DNA of 64,000 bases. Origin: Gallionella sp. Its GTDB lineage: Bacteria > Pseudomonadota > Gammaproteobacteria > Burkholderiales > Gallionellaceae. This document shows positions 30,508-37,541 of this stretch, piece after piece. Within the stretch, counting starts at the first letter, position 1, and each line of letters begins with the position of its first letter. Position numbers and translations under genes: made by a program. The stretch is from assembly GCA_028710565.1 (NCBI GenBank), contig JAQTTV010000010.1, positions 44,003 to 108,002 of the forward strand. Reading direction: 5' to 3'. The notes under the pieces are model-generated. The model was not told where the DNA came from and did not search any database. It saw only the letters and a list, made by a program, of their open reading frames with translations.

Positions 30508-30537
30508 AGATCGTGGCTCGCTCCGCGATCACGATCT
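30508..30537 (-). repeat. Hairpin between two cassette-like genes
   Basis: AGATCGTG (30508-30515) is the reverse complement of CACGATCT (30530-30537), and the inner CTCGC/GCGAT adds more pairs. Outside it, GCATAAC (minus strand) follows the upstream gene's stop and GTTAGGG precedes the next gene. It could be the stem of an attC-like site. I could not fit the full attC consensus. Confidence 0.45.
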
Positions 30538-30548
30538 AACCTTAATCG

Positions 30549-31121
30549 TTATGCATACGAAGTGAACAAACCTTGCGCAATAAGCAGCCCCCATGTAAAA
30601 AAAGCATAAGAGGCTAGACCGAGAATAATGCACAAGATATTAAAAACAAAACCTGCCTTACGGGCAGATACATTGGTGCTGTCATATAACCACTGGCTTA
30701 AATAAGTAAAGCCAGTGGTAACAGAAATTGCTAAAACACCTAAAGTAAAAGGTAACAAGCAATGCCCAAAAGCAGCAACTTTAGATGGTTGAAACTGCGC
30801 CAAATGACCTATAAATGCAAGTAAAGCAACAGAAGCCCCACCGTTTAAAAGAAAAGATGATTTCATTGCGTTTTGACCTGACAAGATAACTGAACGAAAC
30901 ATCTCTAAGTGGCTTTCGTGGTTGAGTTTGTTGGACTCAATCCAGTTTTGTAAGTCAGCTTTATATCTTTCAATTTCTATAGGCGTTGGCTCAATCTCAG
31001 GTGAATTTTGAACCTCTGTTAGGTAGGCAATCAGGTTGTCGCAATATATTGCAGCTGTACCCTTGGACTTAATGTCCTCAATCATCAATTTCATTTGTGC
31101 GGCAAAGTGTTTAGTGCTCAT
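30549..31121 (-). CDS. Hypothetical four-helix membrane protein
   Basis: The 190-residue protein has a soluble N-terminal region (about 1-75, with YKADLQNWIESNKLNHESHL). Hydrophobic helices follow at about 88-108 (LLNGGASVALLAFIGHLAQF), 120-142 and 158-185. I do not recognise the family; similar layouts occur in small phage or integron membrane proteins. The start follows a GTTATGC by about 14 bases and the stop is followed directly by GCATAAC, complementary to it. That is the expected relation between the two ends of an integron cassette. Confidence 0.65.
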   Translation of the reverse strand: MSTKHFAAQMKLMIEDIKSKGTAAIYCDNLIAYLTEVQNSPEIEPTPIEIERYKADLQNWIESNKLNHESHLEMFRSVILSGQNAMKSSFLLNGGASVALLAFIGHLAQFQPSKVAAFGHCLLPFTLGVLAISVTTGFTYLSQWLYDSTNVSARKAGFVFNILCIILGLASYAFFTWGLLIAQGLFTSYA

Positions 31122-31130
31122 AAAAAGCCT

Positions 31131-31262
31131 TTATGCATAACGTAAACAGACACCCAATGTGTCCGATAATCAGGCATTGATTGTCGCATAATCTTGACAA
31201 AATTTGCCTGTCGTTTGATTTCAAAAGCCGTGTTTTTCATCGTTCCTTCACCCGTGCCAGAA
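31131..31262 (-). repeat. Duplicated boundary sequence, copy 1 (attI-like)
   Basis: It aligns with 37075-37200 over about 120 bases, including TATGCGACAATCA, TCGGACACAT and GGTGTCT on the minus strand. The two copies stay alike up to CGTT and then diverge (GTTATGC here, GTTGGAC there), right before an unknown minus-strand gene. This copy also encodes a 40-codon minus-strand frame (MKNTAFEIKR...) behind GGAACG. No integrase gene lies nearby. Confidence 0.55.
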
Positions 31263-31273
31263 AACCAACATCG

Positions 31274-32662
31274 CTACCGCAGTGCCCGTTGCAGCACTTG
31301 CGCCAGATGTTGTGATTTGCGTGCTGCGCCGTCGCGGATTTGGTGGCGGCAACTGGTGCCGTTGGCGACCAGCAGGGTGTCGGCATCGGCGGCGCGCACC
31401 GTGGGCAACAAGGACAGTTCGCCCATTTGCATAGACATCTCATAATGTTCCGCTTCCATACCAAATGCGCCCGCCATACCGCAGCAGCTGGACTCGATAA
31501 ATTCCACCTGCAAGTCTGGCACCAGTCCCAGCACCTTGCCCATCGCGGGCATTGCGCCGAATGCTTTTTGGTGGCAGTGACCGTGTACCAGCACTTTTCC
31601 AGCCAGCGGTTTGAGCGGCAAGGTTAGTCGTTTAGCATCGTGTTCGCGGGCGAGGAACTCTTCTAACAACACCGCCGCGTGGGCGACTTGGCTCACGCGT
31701 TCGCCCAGTCCCAGCGAGTGATATTCGTCGCGCAACATCAGCAAACAAGATGGCTCCAGCCCGATAATGGGCAAGCCGCGTACCGCAAAGGGCGACAGTA
31801 CATCCAGCAAACGCGTCGCCTCATTGCGCGCCTCGGCGATCAATCCGTTGGAGTGAAAAGTGCGACCGCAACACAGCGCGCGTTCACCCGCAGCAGGCTG
31901 CGCGATGTGTACCGTGTAGCCTGCGCTTTGCAATACATCCAGTGCCGCGTGCGCAATCTGTGGATCAAGATGATTGGAAAAGGTATCCACCAGCAGCACG
32001 ACTTCGCGCGCGTGTTCGGCAACCGAAACCGCGTGCGGCTGTGATGAAATAAAGTCGCGCGCCGCTGCTTGGGGCAGCGAACGTTTCGCCGCAATGCCCA
32101 GCCAATGCTCCATCGCCTTGGCGATCGGCGGCAGGTGTTGACGCAACACGCCCACCCAATTCAAGTATTTCAGATACGGGGCATAGCGCGGCGTAAACGC
32201 AAACATGCGCGCGCGCAGTGGCACATGTCCCAGCGCTTGCCAACGCTGCGCTAATGCCTCCACGCGCAGCAACGCCATATCCACCCCGTGCGGACATTCA
32301 CTTTTGCAGCCTTTGCAACTCACGCAAAATTCCATCGCCTCCGCCAGCTCCGCGCTCAGAAATGGATGCTCGCCCAATTCGCCATTAAGTGCCGCCTTGA
32401 GCGTGACGGCGCGATGATACGTGGAATGCTTTTCGTTATCGGTGACGCGGTAGCTAGGACACATCACGCCTTGGTTTTTGTCCTGACAATGACGCTTGCC
32501 TATACATACCGCCGCCGCCTTGGCATAACCGCCCCCCATTGCGGGCGTTGCCGCATCGCTACCGCCAAAATCGTCGAAGCTACCAAAGCCGCCGAAACTG
32601 CCAACGCTCTCATAGGCTGACCAGTCGAGTTGGGGCTGAATCTGCACAGGTTGCTCGCTCAT
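31274..32662 (-). CDS. (Fe-S)-binding oxidoreductase subunit (GlpC/CCG family)
   Basis: The protein (462 residues from ATG 32662, coupled to the gst stop) has cysteine clusters CIGKRHCQDKNQGVMCPSY and CVSCKGCKSECPHG for Fe-S centres. Two CCG-type motifs follow (ALCCGRTF and SSCCGMAGAFG). This resembles the C-terminal half of large FAD-linked oxidases of the YdiJ/D-lactate dehydrogenase type. The FAD half is not in the adjacent genes. A glycine- and phenylalanine-rich N-terminal stretch (SVGSFGGFGSFDDFGG) is unusual. Electron donor and acceptor are unknown. Confidence 0.82.
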   Translation of the reverse strand: MSEQPVQIQPQLDWSAYESVGSFGGFGSFDDFGGSDAATPAMGGGYAKAAAVCIGKRHCQDKNQGVMCPSYRVTDNEKHSTYHRAVTLKAALNGELGEHPFLSAELAEAMEFCVSCKGCKSECPHGVDMALLRVEALAQRWQALGHVPLRARMFAFTPRYAPYLKYLNWVGVLRQHLPPIAKAMEHWLGIAAKRSLPQAAARDFISSQPHAVSVAEHAREVVLLVDTFSNHLDPQIAHAALDVLQSAGYTVHIAQPAAGERALCCGRTFHSNGLIAEARNEATRLLDVLSPFAVRGLPIIGLEPSCLLMLRDEYHSLGLGERVSQVAHAAVLLEEFLAREHDAKRLTLPLKPLAGKVLVHGHCHQKAFGAMPAMGKVLGLVPDLQVEFIESSCCGMAGAFGMEAEHYEMSMQMGELSLLPTVRAADADTLLVANGTSCRHQIRDGAARKSQHLAQVLQRALR

Positions 32663-33276
32663 ACTCGGTAACCCTCTTCCATCAACACCTGACGCACCGC
32701 ACGGCGTTGCAACATGCGCTGGTAATGCGCTAAACAATTCGGCGGCAGTGCCAGCTTAATCTTGTCCGCCCAGAATTCCACGTAGAACAACGCCGCATCG
32801 GCGATGCTAAAACGACCGACCACATATTCCTTGTTCGCCAACACCTCGTTCATCACCGCAAAACCCTTGCTCACGATCTCGCGCCCGCGCGCCTGAATCG
32901 CCTCATTTTCCAATGGGTTGGGTGAGTAATTCTCGGTGGTGAAGATGCGCGTGTAGCCCTGCCCGTGAATCGTCCCCACTACATAATCCAGCGTCTCAAT
33001 CACGCGCACTTCACCTTCCACATCGCTAGGCAATAATTTCGCCTTGGGATAGTTGCGCGCCAACCACCAAGCAATTGCCTGAAATTCGGTGATGGCAGCA
33101 CCATCGTCGCGCACCAGCGTCGGAATCGTGGCCTTGGGATTCACCGCCAGATTCTCAGGCCGCAAATGCTCCCCCTTCATTAAGTTGACCAAATACACCT
33201 CGAAGACCAATTCCAGCTCTTCGAGCAGAATGTGGATGCCAGTCGAGCATGAGCCAGGTGTCATGTAGAACTTCAT
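32659..33276 (-). CDS. Glutathione S-transferase family protein
   Basis: I take ATG 33276 (MKFYMTPGSCSTGIHILLEE), the normal family start, instead of the longer open frame. The 205-residue protein has the thioredoxin-like N-terminal domain with a TPGSCSTG active-site loop (Ser or Cys about 9-11), NPKATIPTLV and a glutathione-binding TEFQAI. An all-helical C-terminal domain includes FSIADAALFYVEFW. It overlaps the Fe-S protein gene by four bases, so both are made together. Detoxification or thiol chemistry is likely; the substrate is unknown. Confidence 0.9.
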   Translation of the reverse strand: MKFYMTPGSCSTGIHILLEELELVFEVYLVNLMKGEHLRPENLAVNPKATIPTLVRDDGAAITEFQAIAWWLARNYPKAKLLPSDVEGEVRVIETLDYVVGTIHGQGYTRIFTTENYSPNPLENEAIQARGREIVSKGFAVMNEVLANKEYVVGRFSIADAALFYVEFWADKIKLALPPNCLAHYQRMLQRRAVRQVLMEEGYRV

Positions 33277-33491
33277 TGTAAATTCCCAGAGTAAATAACG
33301 AACGCGATGCCACAACGATGTCGGATTGCCTACAACCGCCATGCCCCGCACGAAAAAGCGGCAGATATTGGGCTTGCAGGAATTAGACTGCGGTCAATTG
33401 AAGTTGCAGAGTGCTACTGGGCGAGAATAAGCAAGAACTTTGCCAAGGAAGAAACTGGCATGAAGCGTTGAGGATGGTGAAGGGTGGCGGA

Positions 33492-33560
33492 TTTGGTCAT
33501 CCCTACGGAGAGGGGGATGCAGCTCTGTGTTTTTACTGTATTTCTGCTTCCGTAGGAATG
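33492..33560. repeat. REP-like dispersed repeat, copy 1
   Basis: This stretch (TTTGGTCATCCCTACGGAG...CGTAGGAATG) matches 35980-36048 over about 69 bases with few differences. The two direct copies flank the ABC exporter genes and the micropeptide genes. Confidence 0.75.
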
Positions 33561-33567
33561 TAGAAGA

Positions 33568-34596
33568 TCACATCAACCAGCGTTTTTTCATCAACAGATA
33601 TGAAAGATAGAACATGAGCAAACCCAGCAGAAATAAATAAATCCAGTCAAACGACATATTCGCTAGCTTACCGTCTTCCAGCAGGATAGCTTGTAGAGGC
33701 TGATACAACTGGTAGGACGGTAGGAATGGGGCAATGGCGGTCAATTTTTCCGAGACATCGGACATGGCGGAAGGCAGCAGGTGCGGCAAATAAAAGATAA
33801 CGCCCAGTGTTCTGGCACTGGCTTGGTTGCGGCACAGAAAACCAAGGCATACGCCGTAGGCACTGAAACAAAAACTGCCCACCACGATAAAAGCCATATA
33901 GTCTAAGAAGTTGACGGGTCCGAATTGGCCGAGCAGATGGAGTAGCAGGATCGCGCTGATAATCAATATCATCCCCAGCAGCAGTTTGGCGATCAGCCAT
34001 TGCACCTCGTGTATCGGGGTCTGGAGCAATGCCAGCAGCAGTTTTTTCTCTTTTTCCTCGGCGATTTGCGCGGGCAGGATGATGAACCCGATCAGCAGAA
34101 CCAGCATCAGAATCCAAGTTGGCAATGTCTGTCTTTGTATGCCGCCTTCGTGCAGCGAGTTGACGGTGGCAATCCAATCTGGATCCCTGCCTTCGGCGGC
34201 TTTCTGCAAGGCGGAGAAACTTTGCACGATGGCGATGGTATGCAGCGATTCTCTTTTTAGCACCAGCAGTGCAAGCCTGCTAGGCACTTTTTCATCTTTG
34301 CTTAGCATCCCGTCTATCTTGTGTTCTTTCAATAGACGCACGCCGTCTGCCTCATTCTTCACCCATGTTATTTCCATGAGTTTGCCTGCTGCCTTGATGC
34401 TGCTGGTGAGCTTGGGAGCATAGGCTTCATCCTGCACAAGACCGATCTTGATTTTGTCTGTTTCTGCCTTGGATCCGTCTATCAGGTTCAAGGAAACAAA
34501 AATAAACAACGGAATGAACAAAATCAGGAAGAATGTTTTGTTCTTAAAGGCAATGGCCAGATCGTTGAATAACAGTACCAGAATATTTCTCATCAT
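33568..34596 (-). CDS. ABC-2 type exporter permease
   Basis: The 342-residue protein has an N-terminal TM helix (about 20-40, FFLILFIPLFIFVSLNLIDG) and a large extracytoplasmic domain (about 45-165). Five or six TM helices fill the C-terminal half (ILMLVLLIGFIILPAQIAEE onward). This is the ABC-2/NatB layout. Its start overlaps the stop of the ATPase gene. It probably exports a small compound or peptide; the substrate is unknown. Confidence 0.88.
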   Translation of the reverse strand: MMRNILVLLFNDLAIAFKNKTFFLILFIPLFIFVSLNLIDGSKAETDKIKIGLVQDEAYAPKLTSSIKAAGKLMEITWVKNEADGVRLLKEHKIDGMLSKDEKVPSRLALLVLKRESLHTIAIVQSFSALQKAAEGRDPDWIATVNSLHEGGIQRQTLPTWILMLVLLIGFIILPAQIAEEKEKKLLLALLQTPIHEVQWLIAKLLLGMILIISAILLLHLLGQFGPVNFLDYMAFIVVGSFCFSAYGVCLGFLCRNQASARTLGVIFYLPHLLPSAMSDVSEKLTAIAPFLPSYQLYQPLQAILLEDGKLANMSFDWIYLFLLGLLMFYLSYLLMKKRWLM

Positions 34597-35276
34597 TATG
34601 CGTAGAGCTGTTCATGAATTTCGGACTGAAAATACGCCCCTGGCAGGCCGTCGAAAATCAGACTACCTTGGTGTAACACCATGATGCGGGTCGCGAGGTT
34701 TTTAATTTCTTCAGGTCGGTGAGAGGTAAAGATGATGGTTTTTCCCGCATCGTGCATGCTGTTTAAGAGTCGGTATATTTCCCTTGTCATCTCGAAATCC
34801 AGACCCGATGTGGGTTCGTCCAGAATGAGTAGCGGCGGATCGGACAACAGTGCGCGCCCGATGTTTACCCTTTGCTTTAGACCTTTTGACAGTGCCTGTA
34901 CTTTGGTTTTTCGGAATGGCAACAGATTGAATTCGTCCAAGATCGCTTCCACCCGTAGAAAGGGGATTTGATTCAGCATGGCGAAAAGTTTGAGGTTATA
35001 TTCAACGGAAAAGAAGTCGAAAAGATTGGGGTCTTCAGGAATAAAGCCCACTTTTCTGACAATTGCTGCCCTGTTTTTCAGGTCGATTCCATCTATTATC
35101 ACGGTGCCGCCGTCTGGCACGATCCAGCTCGCCAGCATTTTCAGCAGGGTAGATTTACCCGCGCCATTATGTCCGACAATCGCAATCAGCTCGCCTTTGA
35201 CCACATTGAAGCTGGTCGGTGCCAGCCCTCGATTTTGATCATAGCGTTTTGCAATATTGTGAATTTCAAGCTGCAT
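34596..35276 (-). CDS. ABC transporter ATP-binding protein
   Basis: The 226-residue protein has Walker A GHNGAGKSTLL (about 35-45), a Q-loop region with GFIPEDPN, the signature ALSKGLKQRVNIG (about 132-144) and Walker B LLILDEPTSGLD. The H-loop is in FTSHRPEE. It pairs with the permease gene that overlaps its stop. The two 18-residue hydrophobic peptides are encoded just upstream on the same strand. Confidence 0.93.
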   Translation of the reverse strand: MQLEIHNIAKRYDQNRGLAPTSFNVVKGELIAIVGHNGAGKSTLLKMLASWIVPDGGTVIIDGIDLKNRAAIVRKVGFIPEDPNLFDFFSVEYNLKLFAMLNQIPFLRVEAILDEFNLLPFRKTKVQALSKGLKQRVNIGRALLSDPPLLILDEPTSGLDFEMTREIYRLLNSMHDAGKTIIFTSHRPEEIKNLATRIMVLHQGSLIFDGLPGAYFQSEIHEQLYA

Positions 35277-35468
35277 AAATTATCGTCAGATCTTTGTGGC
35301 TATTGAATCGCGTAACAGAACCGCACTTCGCAGCATGATTAAGTCGTTGTCGTCGGTTTTGGCGGGTCGTGAAGCATACCCGCCAAATGCAAAAACCGTC
35401 ATCCTTAAGAATTTCTTCGTTTGACTGACGGTGGTTAATAAGCCTGCTTTGCAAAATTCGAGTGTGTG

Positions 35469-35525
35469 CTATAACAACTTGACAATGACAATCACAAGAA
35501 TGATGACTAATAAAAGACCAATCAT
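35469..35525 (-). CDS. 18-residue hydrophobic micropeptide B
   Basis: On the minus strand ATG at 35525 reads MIGLLLVIILVIVIVKLL and stops at TAG (35471-35469). A perfect AAGGAG sits six bases upstream. The product is a single short membrane-spanning stretch with one C-terminal lysine. It closely resembles the peptide at 35617-35673. Size and composition recall Ibs-type type I toxins, but no antisense RNA has been shown. It could also be a leader or regulator for the ABC exporter downstream. Confidence 0.55.
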   Translation of the reverse strand: MIGLLLVIILVIVIVKLL

Positions 35526-35616
35526 GATTTACTCCTTAGTATTGGGGCAGTCACCCCGTTCAAAAAACTCCCTGCAAGACTTTCGCTGTGCAGTTCAACG
35601 CTTAATTCTCCTTACA

Positions 35617-35673
35617 CTACGCCATCCTGAGTATGACGATGACGAGCAGCACGACCAACAATAGTTCAACCAT
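35617..35673 (-). CDS. 18-residue hydrophobic micropeptide A
   Basis: On the minus strand ATG at 35673 reads MVELLLVVLLVIVILRMA and stops at TAG (35619-35617). AAGGAA lies a few bases upstream. Length equals that of the neighbouring micropeptide, and the pattern M-x-x-LLLV-x-x-LVIVI with a basic residue near the end is shared. This argues that both are real, duplicated genes. Function is unknown. Confidence 0.55.
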   Translation of the reverse strand: MVELLLVVLLVIVILRMA

Positions 35674-35979
35674 GAGAGTTTCCTTGGATATCGGGGTACT
35701 CTGATGAAAGTCCCCTAATGACATTGCAATTCCATATCGGCATCAGGAGTTTAGTTTAGGGCTTTATAGACTCAAGGTTCAGTGCGCTAGCGTACAGAGC
35801 AGCAATACACTAAAACTGGGAATGTGATGCACAGCGAGGGCAGGATAGGGTTGACACTATTCAGCTTATTTCTGACCCTGCGGCTGTTTTTAGATAAGAA
35901 AGCGAGCCACTTTTCAGCAGCTTCGGTCAATATGGTTTCTAGAAAATCGCCGCTTTCCTAGATATTGAAGGGAGGTGGC

Positions 35980-36048
35980 TTTGGTCATCCCCACGGACAT
36001 GGGGATGCAGCTCTTTGTTTTTACTGTATTTCTGCTTCAGCAGGAATG
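35980..36048. repeat. REP-like dispersed repeat, copy 2
   Basis: It matches 33492-33560 and contains the palindrome CATCCCC(8)GGGGATG (about 35986-36007), then CTGTATTTCTGCTTCAGCAG. See copy 1. Confidence 0.75.
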
Positions 36049-36117
36049 ACGAAACCCGAATAAATCATTGCTTCACTGGAATGTATTTTCATTTAAAGCA
36101 ACTCAATATCAGCATCA

Positions 36118-36165
36118 ATCGAGTCTGACCCCGTTGATTCCATCGAGTCTGACCCCGTTGATTCC
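36118..36165. repeat. Tandem 24-bp repeat, two units
   Basis: The unit starting ATCGAGTCTGACCCCGTTGA occurs twice without a gap (36118-36141 and 36142-36165) and is identical. GAGTCTGACCCC-type motifs are common in dispersed bacterial repeats. Confidence 0.85.
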
Positions 36166-36170
36166 TTGAT

Positions 36171-36232
36171 TACACCACGCCACCCGACGAACCTTTTGTT
36201 GGCAAGAAAAACGCTCGGGTGGCATGGTGTAG
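36171..36232 (-). terminator. Long hairpin downstream of the 87-residue gene
   Basis: ACACCACGCCACCCGA (36171-36186) pairs with TCGGGTGGCATGGTGT (about 36214-36229) with one mismatch around a 27-base loop. It starts right after the stop of the gene at 36235 in its direction. No clear T-run follows, so it could equally be an mRNA-stability or recombination structure. Confidence 0.45.
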
Positions 36233-36234
36233 TT

Positions 36235-36498
36235 CTAAGGTTTCTGTAGTACTACATTCGCGCCCAATATTGCAGTACTTTCCACAAACTCAACAGAGTT
36301 CCAACCATTATTTTTGCCTTCTTGGATAAGCCACGTTTTAACCGTTTCTGAAACGTTTTTAGCATCCGCTCCTGCATTTGCTTGATTGTATAGCCCAAGA
36401 ATTTCTCGTCTTTCAAGTTTTGTATGCGGTTCATTGGGCGAGCGATCATTTGGGTCTGGTAGTTCAAAAGGTCTTCCTACACTTCCATAAGTTGCCAT
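36235..36498 (-). CDS. Hypothetical protein, 87 residues
   Basis: The protein (MATYGSVGRPFELPDPNDRS...) has no signal or membrane segment and is polar with a helical middle (ERREILGLYNQANAGADAKN). GGAG lies nine bases before the ATG, so translation is plausible. I do not recognise the family. It follows another unknown gene in the same direction behind copy 2 of the boundary sequence, which suggests a mobile cassette block. Confidence 0.6.
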   Translation of the reverse strand: MATYGSVGRPFELPDPNDRSPNEPHTKLERREILGLYNQANAGADAKNVSETVKTWLIQEGKNNGWNSVEFVESTAILGANVVLQKP

Positions 36499-36628
36499 AT
36501 TTATTACTCCATCGGTTAGTTAAGTGTTACAGAAAAAAGTTAAGCGAGTAAACGCCTGACGAAGAAGTGAGGGGCTGCGCGCTTTTGGGCCGCCTCTCTC
36601 GACTGCCAGATTGGGCATCTTGCGTGAA

Positions 36629-37036
36629 TCAGTGCTCATACACAATGAAGACAACAAAACAATCTTCAAGAGCAGAGGATAGTGACATGCTTTCAATTAC
36701 CAAATTTAGCGGCATAGCGTACCCCTTGTCCTTTAGAAACTCTCCGACCTTCCTAGGAATAGCCTTTCCTGAGCTTCCATCATGTCCACTTCCATCGATA
36801 TTTACTGCAAATAACTCTTTCCCTTGACCGTTGGGTCGCGCAAAGACATGAGCATGATCTTTTGTCATCTTGTTCGTTTTGCCATTATCAAATCGCACTG
36901 ACATCTGGGTCTTTGGAACCCTATCATAGTTTGCGCTTTCGGAAATAGATTCGAGACCAAGCAACAAAAATTTCTCAGCCAAGCTGGTCGCCTCTTTAAC
37001 TTCCAAGCCATTGTCTAGCAGTATCCGAATTTTCAT
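36629..37036 (-). CDS. Hypothetical protein, 135 residues
   Basis: The protein begins MKIRILLDNGLEVKEATSLA and contains DHAHVFARPNGQGKELFAVN followed by DGSGHDGSSGKAIP. It ends with KVGEFLKDKGYAMPLNLVIE and a hydrophobic tail. The histidine- and glycine-rich middle suggests a small conserved fold of the kind seen in integron or immunity genes, but I cannot name it. GGGAGAG precedes the ATG. It is the first gene after boundary copy 2. Confidence 0.65.
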   Translation of the reverse strand: MKIRILLDNGLEVKEATSLAEKFLLLGLESISESANYDRVPKTQMSVRFDNGKTNKMTKDHAHVFARPNGQGKELFAVNIDGSGHDGSSGKAIPRKVGEFLKDKGYAMPLNLVIESMSLSSALEDCFVVFIVYEH

Positions 37037-37074
37037 GCTTTCTCTCCCTGTTCCCTACGCCAGTAAGTAGATGT

Positions 37075-37200
37075 CCAACGTTAAATAGACACCAAATGTG
37101 TCCGAACAATCAATTTTTGATTGTCGCATAGTCTCGGCGGACAATGCCAGTACTTCGATTTTAAAAGGAGTGTTTTTAAGAACACGTCATCCGCGCCAGA
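37075..37200 (-). repeat. Duplicated boundary sequence, copy 2 (attI-like)
   Basis: It aligns with 31131-31262. On the minus strand it ends TTTAACGTT and then diverges as GGAC, 40 bases before the 135-residue gene. Internal palindromes are ACAATCAAAAATTGATTGT and GACACATTTGGTGTC. The coding frame seen in copy 1 is broken here, so the shared element is more likely a DNA site than a gene. Confidence 0.55.
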
Positions 37201-37541
37201 AAAAAAAGACATAGCCACAATTGTCTGACCAAGTCGCCGCTTACCTCCACTTTCAATAAATTCCTGATTGCAAATTATCGTAGATAAAACGTTATATTCA
37301 TGCGGATAACTAACGACTAACGGCTAGAGACTAACAGCCCAATACTCGATTATTTGCACGGACACACCTTGCGCACTCCCTAGCACCGAGCCGCTTGACG
37401 CGCGGGTTTGTACGATACCGTACATAAGTAATTGACCTAAATCTGTAGCCTGAAGACTGTTTCAGGTGATCTGCTTCGACGCGACTTTTCACTCGGACTG
37501 GGTACGTTCAAAAATCGCGGTATAAAGAAAGCACTCACACG
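37201..37541 (+). promoter_or_regulatory. Upstream region of the cyclic glucan synthase gene
   Basis: This 341-bp region holds a CTAACGACTA-type repeat (about 37308-37336), a GTACGATACCGTAC near-palindrome (about 37412-37425) and an inverted CCTGAA/TTCAGG (about 37450-37467). It has no coding frame. The promoter for the 8.7-kb gene must lie here; I cannot fix it. Confidence 0.4.

Larger units (their letters stand above)
35674..36234. other. Repeat-rich intergenic region without a protein gene
   Basis: The region holds REP-like repeat copy 2 (35980-36048), a 24-bp tandem repeat (36118-36165) and a long hairpin (36171-36232). The part from 35700 to 35970 shows no clear coding frame; it contains one GGGTTGACACTATTC stretch that could be a promoter -35. 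Confidence 0.5.

Noticed and set aside
30446..30548. A canonical attC site between the two unknown minus-strand genes
   Set aside because: GCATAAC and GTTAGGG boxes and a central hairpin exist, but the inner L boxes do not pair convincingly. I keep it as a hairpin and a hypothesis.
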